From Pistricoccus aurantiacus (lineage in GTDB: Bacteria > Pseudomonadota > Gammaproteobacteria > Pseudomonadales > Halomonadaceae), in contig NZ_CP042382.1 of assembly GCF_007954585.1 (NCBI RefSeq), forward strand, positions 2,418,001-2,482,000: DNA of 64,000 nt. Reading direction: 5' to 3'. The position numbers and the translations under genes are program-made. Shown one piece after another: positions 7,621 to 16,126 of the stretch. The notes under the pieces were generated by a model that searched no databases, was not told the DNA's origin, and saw only the letters and a list, made by a program, of their open reading frames with translations. Position 1 is the stretch's first letter, and each line of letters begins with the position of its first letter.

Positions 7621-8469
7621 TCACGCTGCCATAGCGGCCTGACTGTTAAGTTGCCGATAGTAGTTTGCCTCAGCTTCTGCCGGCGGGATATACCCCAGTG
7701 GCTCCATCAGCCGTTGGTGGTTGAACCAAGATACCCATTCCAGCGTCGCCAGCTCAACGGATTCCATGGATTTCCAGGGGCCGCGCCGGTGGATCAATTC
7801 TGCTTTGTACAAGCCGTTGATGGTTTCAGCGAGGGCGTTATCGTAACTGTCGCCTTTGCTGCCTACCGATGGATCGATGCCTGCTTCGGCCAGGCGTTCC
7901 GTGTAACGGATCGACACATACTGTGATCCCCTGTCGGAGTGATGAATCAAGTCCTCTGACTTGTCGGGCTGACGGGCGTAGAGTGCCTGCTCCAGAGCAT
8001 CGAGTACGAAATCCGTGTTCATCGTGCGACTGACGCGCCAACCCACAATATGGCGGGCGAAGACATCCACAACGAAAGCCACATACAACCAGCCTTGCCA
8101 AGTGGAAACGTAGGTAAAGTCCGATACCCAGAGCTGGTCCGGACGGTCGGCGACAAACTGCCGGTTGACCCGATCCAGCGGGCACGGCACTGACTGATCC
8201 GGGACGGTGGTACGCATCGTCTTGCCGCGACGGGCACCCTGAAGGCCCAGAAATCTCATGAGCCGTTCCACGGTACAGCGGGCCACAGGGATGGCTTCCC
8301 GGTTCATCTGCTTCCAGACTTTATCGGCACCATAGACCTTGAGGTTGTCATTCCAGACACGCTTGATATGCGGTATCAAAACCTCGTCGCGCTTGACCCG
8401 GTCACTGCGTCGTGCCGGATTGCGCTGCCGGGCCGCATGACGCCGGTAGGCCGACGGGGCAATCTGCAA
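7621..8469 (-). CDS. IS3-family transposase OrfB (DDE integrase core)
   Basis: This 282-residue frame contains the HTH_21 region (VWNDNLKVYGADKVWKQMNR) and an rve-type core with the three catalytic acids in WVSDFTYVS, IHHSDRGSQYV and NALAETINGLYKAE, in the expected D-D-(35)-E order. In IS3 elements OrfB is normally made as an OrfAB fusion by -1 frameshifting, so its apparent ATG at 8469 may not be used. All catalytic residues are present and the frame is open, so the element may be active. Confidence 0.92.
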   Translation of the reverse strand: MQIAPSAYRRHAARQRNPARRSDRVKRDEVLIPHIKRVWNDNLKVYGADKVWKQMNREAIPVARCTVERLMRFLGLQGARRGKTMRTTVPDQSVPCPLDRVNRQFVADRPDQLWVSDFTYVSTWQGWLYVAFVVDVFARHIVGWRVSRTMNTDFVLDALEQALYARQPDKSEDLIHHSDRGSQYVSIRYTERLAEAGIDPSVGSKGDSYDNALAETINGLYKAELIHRRGPWKSMESVELATLEWVSWFNHQRLMEPLGYIPPAEAEANYYRQLNSQAAMAA

Positions 8470-8525
8470 TACTTTGCAGATCGGCTCGACCCCGTAGGTA
8501 TCCCGATGCTGATCAATGTAGGTGT

Positions 8526-8849
8526 TTACGACTTCAGCTTGCGGTCGAGCTCCGCCTGGGCGAAAAAAGCGCTGGCCGTGCGAAGGATGTCATTGGCGCG
8601 CCGCAATTCCTTATTCTCACGCTCCAGGTCCTTCATGCGTTGTGTCTCGGCGGTGGTTGTTCCAGGGCGCTCACCGATATCGATCTGGGCACGCTTGACC
8701 CATTCCAGCAACGTTTGTGGTACACAGCCAATCTTGGGGGCTATAGACTCCACAGCCGCCCACAGCGACGGGTACTCGTCACGATGCTCCTGCACTAGCC
8801 GGACAGCGCGCTCTTTAACCTCAGGGGAAAACTTGTTTGACTTGTTCAT
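8526..8849 (-). CDS. IS3-family transposase OrfA (HTH protein)
   Basis: This 107-residue protein has a helix-turn-helix ([34 protein letters not shown]) followed by a leucine-zipper-like coiled coil ([18 protein letters not shown]) ending in [13 protein letters not shown], the standard IS3-group OrfA layout. It binds the inverted repeats and is fused to OrfB by programmed frameshifting near its end. It lies 38 nt inside the right inverted repeat. Confidence 0.92.
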   Translation of the reverse strand: MNKSNKFSPEVKERAVRLVQEHRDEYPSLWAAVESIAPKIGCVPQTLLEWVKRAQIDIGERPGTTTAETQRMKDLERENKELRRANDILRTASAFFAQAELDRKLKS

Positions 8850-9181
8850 GGCTCCATTCTCTCAGATGCTGGAGCCTCCTCAAAACCCGGGGCGGTTCAA
8901 TCCTCGCAGTCGAAATACACCAGCGTGCTATTGCCACCGGGCTCTATGCCCTCCATCTTCACTAGCGCACCGGCGGCGCCGGCGGATTGCGGGTCCATCG
9001 GAAATGCCCAGAGTTCAAGCTCGGGCAAGGGAGAGTCGAGACGTTCGAGGTTGCGCTCAAGCACGGTTTCATAAAAGCGTTTCGCCCGAGCCATGTCGGC
9101 TACATAGATTTCGAACCAGACCACAGGATTAGCCATTGGAACTTCCTCTAATCGGATGTAAGAACAGTCTAGGTCACGCGG

Positions 9182-9532
9182 TTACGATGGCGACTCGTTA
9201 CGTGTTTCCAGTTTCTGGAAGCGGTCGATCGCTTGGGGCTCAACGAAATCCTCGAGTTCGAACAGGCGGCGCACCTCGATTTCCGCTTCGTCACCGTCAA
9301 TCGTGGGATTCGGAAAGCGCCGCAACCATTCCGCCGCCTCTTCGCGGCTCCTGACCTGGATCAGCGTATAGCCGGTGATCAATTCCTTGGTTTCGGTAAA
9401 GGGCCCATCGATGATCACCGTGCGCTTGTCGCTGGCATAATGCACCTGCCAGCCACTCGAGCTGGGTTGCAGGCCGGAGTCATCGAACAGCATGCTGGCC
9501 TCGGAATCCTGGGTCGCTTTGACGGCGATCAT
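9182..9532 (-). CDS. DGPF (YciI-like) protein, copy B, with internal deletion
   Basis: This 116-residue protein has the motif VIIDGPFTETKELITGYTLI and a C-terminal RRLFELEDF tail. The start at 9532 is chosen because GAGGAGG lies 6 nt before this ATG and the family begins MI.VKATQDSEA. Compared with its paralogue at 48907-49329 it lacks about two dozen residues between DSEA and DDSGL, including the ARMADYHEALAKAG helix of the family. The shortened protein could be misfolded or still dimerise. It lies 28 nt downstream of the DUF1428 gene. Confidence 0.8.
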   Translation of the reverse strand: MIAVKATQDSEASMLFDDSGLQPSSSGWQVHYASDKRTVIIDGPFTETKELITGYTLIQVRSREEAAEWLRRFPNPTIDGDEAEIEVRRLFELEDFVEPQAIDRFQKLETRNESPS

Positions 9533-9560
9533 GTAGCGCCTCCTCGAATCGGCCGACCGT

Positions 9561-9914
9561 TCAGCGATCGACCAGTATCTCGAATCCGCCATAGATCATA
9601 CGCTTGCCATCGAAAGGCATGGGGTTCGTCTCGGGTTGAAGGCGGGGATCGGCCATGACCTTGTCCATACCCTGGTTCCGGACTTCACGGGAGGGCCAGG
9701 TGACCCATGAGAAAACAACGGTCTCATTCGGTTCGAGCTTCACCGCCATAGGAAAGGAAGTAACCTCGCCGTCGGGAACCTCATCTCCCCAGCATTCGAT
9801 CACGTGCAAGGCGCCGTATTCCTTGAACACCTCGGCCGCCTTGTCGGCATGTTGTCTGAATGCCTCTTTATTTTCGTTGGGTACCGCGGCAACGAATCCA
9901 TCGACGTAAGTCAT
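9561..9914 (-). CDS. DUF1428 family protein
   Basis: This 117-residue protein matches DUF1428 throughout: YVDGFVAAVPNENKEAFRQH, ALHVIECWGDEVPDGEVTSF, VVFSWVTWPSREVRNQGMDK and MPFDGKRMIYGGFEILVD. It is a dimeric alpha/beta-barrel-like protein of unknown function often found beside DGPF and VOC genes. AAGGAGAAATAGG precedes the ATG. It is the first gene of the operon controlled by the predicted promoter at 10026-10052. Confidence 0.9.
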   Translation of the reverse strand: MTYVDGFVAAVPNENKEAFRQHADKAAEVFKEYGALHVIECWGDEVPDGEVTSFPMAVKLEPNETVVFSWVTWPSREVRNQGMDKVMADPRLQPETNPMPFDGKRMIYGGFEILVDR

Positions 9915-10433
9915 CCTATTTCTCCTTCAATGGCTTGAGTGAATGACCGCAGCACGAGCCTTTTTCATCATTAGTCGCTTTATTTTCATACGACAGGTGG
10001 GTTGCGCGTGTCTGCATGTCTCTACGACGGATGACCCGGTCATGAATCGACAGGTGTTGATGCCAGAGACCTGACAGAGTCCCTAGACCCTCCGCGCGTT
10101 GAAAACGAGATAGCTCTGGCCGGCGCGCTTGGCGTGAGCTTCTCCGAGCTTTTCGATGATCCTGCGTGGCGCCTCCAGCAGGAACAAACTCGCCAGGAAG
10201 GAATGCGACAGGGTGTCTGGCTGGATAGTTCTGTAGACGATACTCGGGCTTCCGGAGGTAATACGGGAAGCCCCTAGGGTGACTCGCCGAAGCCGTCGGA
10301 GGACCCGGTGCGCTAGCTATACTCTGGTTATCCGCCCTGAGCCGAGCCTCGGGTTCCTGTCGGATCTCGATCGCCAGGTCCGGTCCCATGGGCGTCTTGT
10401 CAGGGTGGTTCCACCGGGACGTCGGGAGGCAGC
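9915..10433. other. Intergenic region between divergent operons
   Basis: This stretch contains the predicted sigma-factor promoter at 10026-10052 (minus strand). On the plus strand an 80-codon open frame (10035-10277) without an ATG includes NEIALAGALGVSFSELF, which looks like the end of an XRE-type helix-turn-helix domain and may be a gene relic. I see no convincing complete gene here. The start of the ATP-grasp gene at 10434 is set by GGGAGG 4 nt upstream. Confidence 0.5.
10026..10052 (-). promoter_or_regulatory. Predicted ECF42-type promoter, copy 3
   Basis: On the minus strand TGTCGA (10052-10047) is followed after 17 nt by CGTC (10029-10026), identical in layout to the copies at 659, 5993 and 49380. 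It lies about 112 nt upstream of the DUF1428 gene and would have driven DUF1428, both DGPF genes and the VOC gene before the IS3 insertion. Confidence 0.7.
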
Positions 10434-11459
10434 ATGCAAGCATTCAAGGTGGCCGTACTCTTGGGCGACCCTCGCCTTCCCTATGCCTATGCCATGGGAG
10501 GTGTCTTCGGCGACGAGGAGCTTCTCGCGGTCGAGCATCTGCGCGAGGCCCTGTCGCGCCTGCCGGGCTACCGCTTCAGCTTCCACGATGACCATTCGCG
10601 CTGGATCGACGATCTGCGGGCCGATCCGCCGGATCTGGCGCTGAACCTCTGCGACACGGGATTTCGCAACGACTGGGAGCTGGAGCGCGACGTGCCGGCG
10701 CTGATGGAGATCCTGGGTATCCCCTATACTGGCGCCGATCCCATGAGCATCAGCCTGACTACCGACAAGGCCCTGGTGCGGGCGCTAGCGGTAGGGCAGG
10801 GCATCCCCGTGCCCAACGAGACCTACGTGGACCTGGCCGCGACGCCGCTGACCCTACCGACCATCTACCCCTGCCTGATCAAGCCCAACAGCAGCGGCGG
10901 CAGCTTCGGCATTACCCAAGACTGCGTGGTCCGCGACGCCGCCGAGGCGGAGGCCTACCTGCGCTGGCTAGCCGAGCAGCCGGGCGTGGTCGATGCGCTC
11001 ATTCAGGATTTTCTGACCGGGCCGGAATATACCCTGGGCCTGGTAGGTAACATTGCCTCCGGCCTGACGGTACTACCGCCGTTGGAGATCGACTACTCCG
11101 CCCTGGATCCCGACCTGCCGCCGATTCTCACCCACGGCTCCAAGGCGGACCCCGACTCGCCTTACTGGGACAAGCTCGGCTTCCGCCGAGCCGAGATCGA
11201 CGAGGTGACCCGCAGCCAGCTGGTCGAGCACGCCGTCCGGCTGTTCCGGCGCCTGGGGCTGCGCGACTACGCCCGCATCGACTTCCGTGCCGGTGAAGAC
11301 GGACAGCCACGACTGCTCGATGTCAACACCAACCCGACCTGGTACTGGGACGGCAAGCTGGCGCTGATGGCCGAGTGGGCGGGCCATTCCTATCATGAAC
11401 TGTTGTGCCTGATCCTCGAGGCGGCGATCTCCCGCCAAGGCCTGGGCGGCCCCGGCTGA
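10434..11459 (+). CDS. ATP-grasp ligase (D-Ala-D-Ala ligase-like)
   Basis: This 341-residue protein has the three parts of D-Ala-D-Ala-ligase-type ATP-grasp enzymes. The N-terminal domain ends with ALMEILGIPYTGADPMSISL; the central ATP-binding segment has TDKALVRALAVGQGIPVPNE and LIKPNSSGGSFGI; and the C-terminal catalytic part ends DYARIDFRAG and LLDVNTNPTW, with the metal-binding Asp and Asn. Such enzymes join a carboxylate to an amine with ATP; the substrate is probably not cell-wall D-Ala here because the sequence context is different. It converges on a CocE hydrolase gene with only 6 nt between them, so ligation and hydrolysis of related amide or ester bonds is a possible link (inference). 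Confidence 0.8.
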   Translation: MQAFKVAVLLGDPRLPYAYAMGGVFGDEELLAVEHLREALSRLPGYRFSFHDDHSRWIDDLRADPPDLALNLCDTGFRNDWELERDVPALMEILGIPYTGADPMSISLTTDKALVRALAVGQGIPVPNETYVDLAATPLTLPTIYPCLIKPNSSGGSFGITQDCVVRDAAEAEAYLRWLAEQPGVVDALIQDFLTGPEYTLGLVGNIASGLTVLPPLEIDYSALDPDLPPILTHGSKADPDSPYWDKLGFRRAEIDEVTRSQLVEHAVRLFRRLGLRDYARIDFRAGEDGQPRLLDVNTNPTWYWDGKLALMAEWAGHSYHELLCLILEAAISRQGLGGPG

Positions 11460-11465
11460 GAGACG

Positions 11466-13499
11466 TCACAGCAGCCGGCGCGCCACCTCCTCGTCCCAGT
11501 CCCGGCGGGCGAAGAGCGCCTCGCCCTCGTAGGCTTTCAGCACGCCGCGAATGCGGAATCGCTGGGGTGTGGTAGTCAGGGTGGTGCGGCATTCCAGGCG
11601 GGTGGACCAGGTCCCGCGCCGGTGGATGGTGGTCTGTTCCACCGTCGCCTCGGCCGTCTCGGGCTTGTAGTCATGAATACGGTAGGTCTTGGCCAGGGTG
11701 TAGCCGACCGTGAGGTCGATGTCCTCGAGCCAGGCCAGGGCGGCACCGCCGAAGTCCCCGCCGGTGGTGACAATGCGATAGACCGACATGCCGCTGGTCA
11801 GGTCGCGTTCCACCCGACGCCGGAAGGGCGCCACTTCGAGGGTCGTCATCTCCGGCATGGGGCCGCGTTCCGGTGGCTCGAAGGGCCGCAGGCCGGCGTC
11901 TTCCGGGCGTTCCGGCCGCACCGGCAGCGTCAGCCGGCTGATGCCGGTATGGAGAATCAGGTTGACCCGCGTCGGGGACGGCCAGATCACCGGCCAATAG
12001 CTCGTCGAGACGGCCAGCCGGAGGGTATGGCCGGCGGCGAAGGCGTAGGCGATATCGTTGAGGCGGATCCTGACCCGGTAGCGGCGTCCCGGCGTCAGGG
12101 GCTGGGGATATTCGCGACTGTCGCGCTGGGTGAGGTTGAGGATCCCGTAGCTGACCCGCGCCGAGGCGCCGTCCGGTGCGACGTCGTTGAGGCGCACGAT
12201 GGCATACGCCACTGGCTGGTCGACCTCCAGATCGAGCGAGACCTCCGGGGCGCCGAGAATCTCCATTCGCTCCTTCAGGGGATCGGAGTCGAAGACCAGC
12301 GACTTGCCGTCATCCTCCCGCTGATCGATGGGGGCCTCGCCCTCGGCGCCGAACCCATACCAGTCACCGGCGCCCAGACCGGTGGTCTGGGGCGAGGCGA
12401 TGCGCATGCGGTCCTCGCCATCGGGGGTCTCGCCCAGCGACAGCACATTCAGGAACCAGGTCCTGGGGCGGATGCGCGGCGAGGGCCAGCCGGTCTCCGC
12501 TACCCAGCGTCCGGGCCGCTCGGCATGCATCGGTGCGGGCGGCACGTATTCCTCCATCCATGCCCGCAGCAGGGGTTCGTCCATGATTCCGGTATCACGC
12601 CCCTTCAGCCAATGATCCCACCAGCGCAGCGCCTCCTGGAAGAAACCGATCGCGGGGCCGGGGAGGGCGGCATGGGGGAAGGCATGGGACCAGGGACCGA
12701 TCAGTCCCTTGCGCGGCACCTTCAGCCCAGCCAGCAGACGCGGGATGGCGTTCACGTAGCCGTCGGCCCAGCCGCCGACGGCGAACACCGGACAGCGGAT
12801 CGCCGCAAAATCCTCGCAGACGGAGCCGTGCCGCCAGTATTCATCGCGATGAGGGTGCTGCATCCACACCAGGGGATAGAAGGGAGCCTGCTCGATGCGC
12901 TGTCGCCATTGGCCACGCCAGGCCGCGCCGACGATGTCCGGATCCGGCGGTGTGGTGGCGCAGGACAGCAGCACCGAGCCCCAGCCGAGGTTCTCATTGA
13001 GCAGGCAGCCGCCCTGATAATGGACGTCGTCGGCATAGCGGTCGTCGGTGGAGCACATGGTGATGATCGCCTTCAGCGCGGCCGGGCGCAGGGCGGCGAC
13101 CTGAAGCGCGTTGAAGCCGCCCCAGGAGATGCCCATCATGCCGACCTCGCCGCTGCACCAGGGCTGGTCGACCAGCCAGGCGATGGCCTCCACGGCATCG
13201 TCGAGCTCCTGGGGCAGATACTCGTCCAGCAACAGGCCCTCGGAGTCGCCGCTGCCGCGCAGGTCGAGGCGCACACAGGCGTAGCCGTGGCCGGCGAAAT
13301 AACGGTGCAGCGGCTCGTCGCGCAGGCGGGTGAAGTCGCGCTTGCGATAGGGCATGTACTCCAGGATGGCCGGCACCGGATCATCGAGTGCATCGGCTGG
13401 CAGCCAGAGCTTGGCTGCCAGCCGGGCGCCGTCCGGCATGGGAATCCAGACGTTCTCCAGGACCCGGACCTCCCGGGGAAAATCCTCGACGACCTTCAT
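11466..13499 (-). CDS. CocE/NonD-family hydrolase (X-Pro dipeptidyl-peptidase fold)
   Basis: This 677-residue protein begins with ENVWIPMPDGARLAAKLWLP, has the nucleophile elbow GMMGISWGGFNALQVAAL near residue 123, a catalytic Asp region (VFAVGGWADGYVNA) and GLIGPWSHAFPH with the catalytic His, followed by a C-terminal jelly-roll domain (YAIVRLNDVAPDGASARVSY). This is the cocaine-esterase/PepX architecture (S15). It has no signal peptide and should be cytoplasmic. The ATG follows GGAGGGTCATGTC. A close paralogue is transcribed divergently at 13743-15749. The natural substrate (ester, amide or peptide) is unknown. Confidence 0.88.
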   Translation of the reverse strand: MKVVEDFPREVRVLENVWIPMPDGARLAAKLWLPADALDDPVPAILEYMPYRKRDFTRLRDEPLHRYFAGHGYACVRLDLRGSGDSEGLLLDEYLPQELDDAVEAIAWLVDQPWCSGEVGMMGISWGGFNALQVAALRPAALKAIITMCSTDDRYADDVHYQGGCLLNENLGWGSVLLSCATTPPDPDIVGAAWRGQWRQRIEQAPFYPLVWMQHPHRDEYWRHGSVCEDFAAIRCPVFAVGGWADGYVNAIPRLLAGLKVPRKGLIGPWSHAFPHAALPGPAIGFFQEALRWWDHWLKGRDTGIMDEPLLRAWMEEYVPPAPMHAERPGRWVAETGWPSPRIRPRTWFLNVLSLGETPDGEDRMRIASPQTTGLGAGDWYGFGAEGEAPIDQREDDGKSLVFDSDPLKERMEILGAPEVSLDLEVDQPVAYAIVRLNDVAPDGASARVSYGILNLTQRDSREYPQPLTPGRRYRVRIRLNDIAYAFAAGHTLRLAVSTSYWPVIWPSPTRVNLILHTGISRLTLPVRPERPEDAGLRPFEPPERGPMPEMTTLEVAPFRRRVERDLTSGMSVYRIVTTGGDFGGAALAWLEDIDLTVGYTLAKTYRIHDYKPETAEATVEQTTIHRRGTWSTRLECRTTLTTTPQRFRIRGVLKAYEGEALFARRDWDEEVARRLL

Positions 13500-13742
13500 G
13501 ACATGACCCTCCGGGGCAAGCCTGCGCAGCGGTGCTTACTAAAGCATATACGAGGCTAGGGCTGGGTGGCGCCGACAGGCTATGGTGTGGGCAACTTGGT
13601 GGAATATTCCGGCTAACCCTTGCTGCAAACCCTGGGGCGCCGGTCGGTGGAGAATGGCCGGCGGCGCCGGTATATGCTAAAGGGATGGGGTGGTACTTGC
13701 CAATGCCCGATAGTGGCAGCACGTGTCGTGAGAGAAGCGAGG

Positions 13743-15749
13743 ATGGCGGAAGAGCAGCAGCCTGGCGTAACGGTCATCGAGAATGCCTGGATCTCCATGG
13801 CCGACGGCGCCCGGCTGGCGGCGCGGGTCTGGATGCCGGCGGGCGCGGAAGCATCACCGGTCCCGGCGATCCTCGAGTATATTCCCTACCGCAAGCGGGA
13901 CGTCCGGGCGATCCGTGACAGCCAGGTCCATGGTCACTTTGCCCGGCACGGCTATGTCGGGGTACGGGTGGACCTGCGGGGCAGCGGTGACTCGGACGGC
14001 GTGCTCCATGACGAGTACCTGCCTCAGGAACTGGAGGACGGCGTCGAGGTGATCCGCTGGATCGCCGCCCAGCCCTGGTGCAATGGCCGAGTGGGGATGA
14101 TGGGCATCTCCTGGGGCGGCTTCAACGCGCTCCAGGTCGCCGCTCTGCAGCCTCCCGAACTGCAGGCCGTGATCACCGTCTGCTCCTCGGATGATCGCTA
14201 CTCGGACGATGTCCATTACATGGGGGGCTGCCTGCTCACCGACAACCTGTCCTGGGCCTCGGTGATGCTGTCCTACAACGCCTGCCCACCGGACCCATTT
14301 ATCGTCGGCGAGCGTTGGCGCGAGCTGTGGTTCCAGCGACTCGAGCACAGCGGGCTCTGGCTGAAGACCTGGCTGGACCACCAGTGGCGGGACGATTATT
14401 GGCGTCACGCCTCGGTCTGCGAGGATTTTGCGGCGATCCGCTGTCCGGTGTTCGCGGTCAGCGGCTGGGCGGATGGCTACTGCAACACGGTATTCCGGCT
14501 GATCCATCACCTCCGGGTCCCGCGCAAGGGGCTGGTCGGACCCTGGGGCCACAAGTATCCTCATCTGGGTGGGCCGGGGCCCTCCATCGATTTCCTCGGC
14601 GAGTGCCTGCGCTGGTGGGATCGCTGGCTCAAGGATCGCGACAACGGCGTGGATCGGGAGCCCCTGCTAAGGGCCTGGATGCAGGACAGCGTCTCGCCGA
14701 TCAGCGACGATCGCCCCGGACGCTGGGTCGTCGAGACCCAGTGGCCGAGTCGGCGGCTGCGGCCTCATGTCTATGCGTTGTGCCGGGAAGGGTTGATCGC
14801 CGGAGAGCCAGTGGAAGGCAGCCCCCTCCCGATTCGCAGTCCCTTGAGCGTGGGGCTGTTCGCCGGCAAATGGTGCAGCTATGCGGAGAGCACCGACCTG
14901 CCCACCGATCAGCGCCTGGAGGACGGCGGCTCGCTGTGCTTCGACACGGCGCCCCTTGTCTCGGATATCGAGATCCTCGGCCAGCCCCTGGTGGAGCTCG
15001 AGCTGTCGGCGGATCAGCCCCAGGCGATGGTCGCCGTACGGCTCTCCGACATCGGCCCCGATGGCACCGTCACCCTGGTGACCTACGGGCTGCTCAACCT
15101 CAGCCATCGCCATGGCCACGACTGCCCCGAGCCGCTCCGACCCGGCGAGACCTGCCGAGTGACGGTGCGGCTGAACCATGTCGCCCAGTGCTTCCCCGCA
15201 GGCAACCGCATCCGCGTGGCGATCTCCTCCTCATACTGGCCGCTGGCCTGGCCATCGCCGTCTCCGGTGACCCTGAGGCTCTATCCTCGGGGCTGTCGCT
15301 TGATCCTGCCACAGCGCCCCCGCCGGGCAGCGGATGGGGCGCTGCCCGACCTCGGCGAGCCTCGCATGGCGCCGAGGCCGGCCACCACTCTGCTGGTGCC
15401 GGCCCACCGGGAGTGGACGGTGCTGTTCAACCTGGCCACCAACGAAGCCACGCTCCGCGTCATCGACAACGATGGCAGTTGGCGTCTCGACGACCTGGAT
15501 CTGACCCTCGGCTATGACGTGACCGAAGGCTACACTCAGGCCAACGATGACTACGCCACCGTAAGCGGCGAGGTCATCAACCGGCGATGGTTCGAGCGCG
15601 GCGACTGGCGCGTCGATATCGCCACCCGCACGGTGATGACCAGCACGGCGACCCACTTTCATCTCAACGCCGCCCTGGATGCCTATGAAGGTGGCGAGGG
15701 GGTCTTCTCCCGTACCTGGAACGAGAGCATTCCCCGTAACCAACTGTGA
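13743..15749 (+). CDS. CocE/NonD-family hydrolase, paralogue of the divergent neighbour
   Basis: This 668-residue protein starts at the ATG at 13743 (AGAGAAGCGAGG upstream); the longer open frame from 13620 adds sequence without family similarity. It has the same layout as its neighbour: ENAWISMADGARLAARVWMP, GMMGISWGGFNALQVAAL near residue 120, AVSGWADGYCNTVF, GLVGPWGHKYPHLG and a C-terminal beta domain ending in TRTVMTSTATHFHLNAAL. Both genes probably arose by duplication with inversion and share the 243-nt divergent promoter region 13500-13742. The differing middle parts suggest different acyl or amine preferences. Confidence 0.87.
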   Translation: MAEEQQPGVTVIENAWISMADGARLAARVWMPAGAEASPVPAILEYIPYRKRDVRAIRDSQVHGHFARHGYVGVRVDLRGSGDSDGVLHDEYLPQELEDGVEVIRWIAAQPWCNGRVGMMGISWGGFNALQVAALQPPELQAVITVCSSDDRYSDDVHYMGGCLLTDNLSWASVMLSYNACPPDPFIVGERWRELWFQRLEHSGLWLKTWLDHQWRDDYWRHASVCEDFAAIRCPVFAVSGWADGYCNTVFRLIHHLRVPRKGLVGPWGHKYPHLGGPGPSIDFLGECLRWWDRWLKDRDNGVDREPLLRAWMQDSVSPISDDRPGRWVVETQWPSRRLRPHVYALCREGLIAGEPVEGSPLPIRSPLSVGLFAGKWCSYAESTDLPTDQRLEDGGSLCFDTAPLVSDIEILGQPLVELELSADQPQAMVAVRLSDIGPDGTVTLVTYGLLNLSHRHGHDCPEPLRPGETCRVTVRLNHVAQCFPAGNRIRVAISSSYWPLAWPSPSPVTLRLYPRGCRLILPQRPRRAADGALPDLGEPRMAPRPATTLLVPAHREWTVLFNLATNEATLRVIDNDGSWRLDDLDLTLGYDVTEGYTQANDDYATVSGEVINRRWFERGDWRVDIATRTVMTSTATHFHLNAALDAYEGGEGVFSRTWNESIPRNQL

Positions 15750-16126
15750 GGCTCGCAGGTCATGGCCTCCATGGCCGGATGTGGAGGTTTGTGCCGTCAA
15801 GCGAGATCTTATATCACCGATGTGCTGTCGTTGCGCTCCGTCGCATTGGCGTCTCCCGGTCGCTGCTTCGTCAAAGGAGACGGCATGCCCAGTAGGTGCC
15901 AGGCCAGCAGGTTGCCGTGGGGACGCGGATGACACGGCAACGCGGTCGGGCCAGGCGCGGGGAGAGCGCTGCCAAGCCAGTATCCCCTATGGCCACTGGA
16001 AGACAACGACCTTTGTCGGTGGTCTACGGTTGACTGGCATGACCGCGCCGCTGGTCTGGGTGCCTCCATTACTTCAAGGCTGCCGGTTATATAAACTGGC
16101 TAATGTGAAAAATGCTCTAGCTTTCC
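15750..16126. other. Intergenic region downstream of CocE and Tc genes
   Basis: I see no gene here. At 16090-16119 the sequence GGTTATATAAACTGG and a following GAAAAATGCTCTAG resemble the upstream region of the decayed FAD-monooxygenase gene at 49449-49482, so this may be a copy of a promoter region. Both flanking genes converge on this interval, yet no strong hairpin followed by a T run was visible. Confidence 0.4.

Larger units (their letters stand above)
7582..8899 (-). mobile_element. Complete IS3-family insertion sequence, 1318 bp
   Basis: The element is bounded by terminal inverted repeats TGAACCGCCCCG at 7582 and CGGGGCGGTTCA ending at 8899. It is flanked on both sides by ATC (7579-7581 and 8900-8902), the 3-bp target duplication usual for IS3. 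It carries orfA and orfB on the minus strand. It sits inside a VOC gene and separates the downstream DGPF, arr and aac genes from the promoter at 10026-10052. Confidence 0.93.
7441..9136 (-). pseudogene. VOC family gene split by IS3 insertion
   Basis: The N-terminal part (9136-8900) encodes NPVVWFEIYVADMARAKRFY through NSTLVYFDCED. The C-terminal part (7581-7441) encodes DCAIEAARVVEAGGRVQRDK, then FSIGDYGYIALIIDTEGN and ends GLHSMH. Removing the IS3 element and one copy of the 3-bp duplication (ATC on the plus strand) restores a continuous frame of about 125 codons reading ...CEDCAIEAAR.... The gene would have coded for a small bleomycin-resistance/glyoxalase-like protein within the DUF1428-DGPF-VOC-DGPF operon. 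Confidence 0.92.

Noticed and set aside
15809-16069. 86-residue minus-strand frame downstream of TcA
   Set aside because: No start signal or recognisable motif; probably random in GC-rich DNA.
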